From contig DAMU01000082.1 in the NCBI GenBank assembly GCA_002499705.1, positions 1-7,689 on the forward strand: DNA of 7,689 nucleotides, in the 5' to 3' direction. This DNA is from Euryarchaeota archaeon UBA91 (lineage in GTDB: Archaea; Thermoplasmatota; Poseidoniia; Poseidoniales; Poseidoniaceae). How positions within the stretch are numbered: position 1 is the stretch's first letter; each line of letters starts with the position of its first letter. A program made the position numbers and the translations under genes. Shown here piece after piece: positions 6,610 to 7,689 of this stretch. Under the pieces are notes generated by a model. It was not told where the DNA came from. It searched no databases and saw only the letters and a program-made list of their open reading frames with translations.

Positions 6610-7500
6610 ATGCAGGCACATATTGACTGGAGTAGAACGCGAAGAGATTTATTCTTGAAATGTCCCAGAGCATGGTACTTGCGCTACGGCCATCAGTCGA
6701 AATCGAACGCTTCGAAAGTCATTCTCAGCAGTAGAAAACCTTGGGATTTGATGCTACGGGCAATGAAAGAAATTCTGATCGAACGAATTGAAGACCTTCG
6801 CGAAGGAAAACTGTGGTCTATACTGCTGGTAGAACATCAAATCAAAAGTGCTCTTCAAAAAAATCTGGAAAACTCAAATCACAGAATAAGCCAAACAGAC
6901 TCTGCAGCATTGTTGCGCTATGCAAACCATCGTATGACCTTACTGTGGCGGTGCAGGATTATTCAGCAACTGGTTCACAAACAACACCCTTGCTGGTATG
7001 TTTTGGACCGAACTGATTCTGTAGCGAAGGACAATCGACGCATCTATGCCTCACCGGATTTGGCTATTTTGATTCAGAACAAGTGGCATTTGGTTCGATT
7101 TGATATGCAGAGTGCTGCAAAAAGTGGAATCGATGAACTGGAAGCTAACTTGATGGTTTTTTGGGCAAAGCAAGAAGAGGGTTTTCCAAAACGAGAACAG
7201 TCCTATCGATTACACACCATCGGTTGGCGAAAAGGATTCTGGCACACTGAAACGTATCAGCCCACATGTCAGACATTTCAAGATTCAATGCGGTTGCTTG
7301 AAAGCGATTACCGCGCAATGGAAAATATGCACAATTATGGGCAATTCAATCTTGCATTATTACCCTTAGCAACCTCAAGAAAGACGTGCAAATCCTGTTC
7401 TTTCCAGTCACATTGTCCAGCATCAGGAGGTTTACTTCGTGCTCAACAAGAACAAAAACTTCTGGAACTTGCACACCGTTCACAGTCAAGCAAGACTTGA
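6610..7500 (+). CDS. PD-(D/E)XK nuclease-like protein with Cas4/AddB-type four-cysteine Fe-S signature
   Basis: The 296-residue protein resembles the RecB/Cas4/AddB-type PD-(D/E)XK family (PDDEXK_1-like), which processes DNA ends in repair or adaptation. The N-terminus has the family opening WSRTRRDLFLKCPRAWYLRYG, here split around Cys18. The C-terminus has CKSCSFQSHC (Cys260, 263, 269; C-x2-C-x5-C). One early cysteine plus three late ones is the known 4Fe-4S arrangement of Cas4 and AddB. Between them, SPDLAILI (Asp150) and LVRFDMQS (Asp165, Gln167) align with the catalytic strands, but the lysine of the usual D/E-x-K is Gln. No helicase domain, cas gene or CRISPR array is nearby, so it looks like a stand-alone protein. 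The frame is open back to 6499, overlapping the preceding gene. I chose the ATG at 6610 because the conserved motif starts seven residues later and the 38-bp gap fits the others. No Shine-Dalgarno is seen. Its last 15 bp overlap the convergent isomerase gene. Confidence 0.77.
   Translation: MQAHIDWSRTRRDLFLKCPRAWYLRYGHQSKSNASKVILSSRKPWDLMLRAMKEILIERIEDLREGKLWSILLVEHQIKSALQKNLENSNHRISQTDSAALLRYANHRMTLLWRCRIIQQLVHKQHPCWYVLDRTDSVAKDNRRIYASPDLAILIQNKWHLVRFDMQSAAKSGIDELEANLMVFWAKQEEGFPKREQSYRLHTIGWRKGFWHTETYQPTCQTFQDSMRLLESDYRAMENMHNYGQFNLALLPLATSRKTCKSCSFQSHCPASGGLLRAQQEQKLLELAHRSQSSKT
7444..7460 (-). terminator. Possible T-rich terminator downstream of the triosephosphate isomerase gene
   Basis: On the minus strand, 26-42 bases after the isomerase stop codon, the sequence reads AGTTTTTGTTCTTGTTG, with a five-T run and further T pairs. 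Such T-rich tracts can end archaeal transcripts without a hairpin. It lies inside the end of the opposite-strand nuclease gene, so composition there is constrained by coding and the call is weak. Confidence 0.25.
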
Positions 7501-7689
7501 AGTCAAATCTGCAAGAACCGCTTCAACATCATTGGCTTTGGTGACACCGCTTGCAAGCAGAACGCCCTCTGCCCCCAATTCAACTGCTTTTGCAACATCA
7601 GCGCCATTTTTGACACCTGCACCACAAAGAACGCGAACATTCGGATTCACTGCTTTGACGACAGCGACCGTATCACTGACAATCGAAGG
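7486..7689 (-). CDS. tpiA: Triosephosphate isomerase, archaeal type, C-terminal 67 residues (5' end outside window)
   Basis: The enzyme interconverts dihydroxyacetone phosphate and glyceraldehyde 3-phosphate in central carbon metabolism. Only the C-terminus is present. The visible part reads from PSIVSDTVAVVK through VLCGAGVKNGADV (20-32 from the window edge) to ELGAEGVLLASGVTKANDVE (37-56) and stops at TGA (7488-7486 on the minus strand). CGAG followed by GVLLASG are the phosphate-gripping loops 7 and 8 in the short archaeal form of the enzyme (about 220-230 residues). The catalytic Lys, His and Glu lie in the missing part. The frame is open to the window edge with no internal stop, so nothing suggests a pseudogene. 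It converges on the nuclease gene, overlapping it by 15 bp. The archaeal character of this fragment is one of the better clues to the host lineage. Confidence 0.92.
   Translation of the reverse strand, partial: PSIVSDTVAVVKAVNPNVRVLCGAGVKNGADVAKAVELGAEGVLLASGVTKANDVEAVLADLTSSLA

Noticed and set aside
6610..7500. Possible CRISPR-associated Cas4
   Set aside because: The Fe-S and fold signatures fit Cas4 as one family member, but no repeats or cas genes occur in the window and the catalytic lysine differs, so a specific Cas4 call is not supported.

Overview
The window looks like a compact chromosomal segment of a planktonic archaeon, most likely Marine Group II / Candidatus Poseidoniales (Thermoplasmatota). 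This is inferred from four things: an archaeal-type triosephosphate isomerase fragment at the right edge, an ALDH4A1-like pyrroline-5-carboxylate dehydrogenase at the left edge, several large membrane proteins of unannotated type, and tight packing with overlapping convergent gene ends. Base composition looks moderate throughout. No part looks recently transferred. I found no rRNA, tRNA, CRISPR array, insertion sequence or integrase.

Layout. (1) Bases 1-1422, plus strand: the C-terminal ~470 residues of a proline-catabolic P5C dehydrogenase, with its N-terminus outside the window. (2) Bases 1398-1709, minus strand: a small two-helix membrane protein whose 3' end overlaps the dehydrogenase by 25 bp. 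(3) Bases 1710-1911: about 200 bp between two divergent genes, with no gene or strong promoter that I can recognise. (4) Bases 1912-7500, plus strand: four co-oriented genes with gaps of 88, 33 and 38 bp. They are a PrsW-family intramembrane metalloprotease homologue, a DUF92/TMEM19/VTE6-family membrane protein (possible prenyl-phosphate kinase), a 777-residue exported membrane protein containing a thioredoxin-like domain without its cysteines, and a RecB/Cas4-like PD-(D/E)XK protein with a four-cysteine Fe-S signature. (5) Bases 7486-7689, minus strand: the C-terminal 67 residues of triosephosphate isomerase, converging on the nuclease gene with a 15 bp overlap.

How the genes work together. 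The two edge genes are core metabolism (proline to glutamate; glycolysis/gluconeogenesis). Three of the four central genes encode polytopic membrane proteins and could share a cell-envelope role: membrane proteolysis, isoprenoid-lipid metabolism, and an extracellular fold domain. This rests on co-orientation and spacing only. The least explained items are the cysteine-free thioredoxin-like membrane protein and the nuclease-like protein, whose catalytic lysine position appears to be glutamine.
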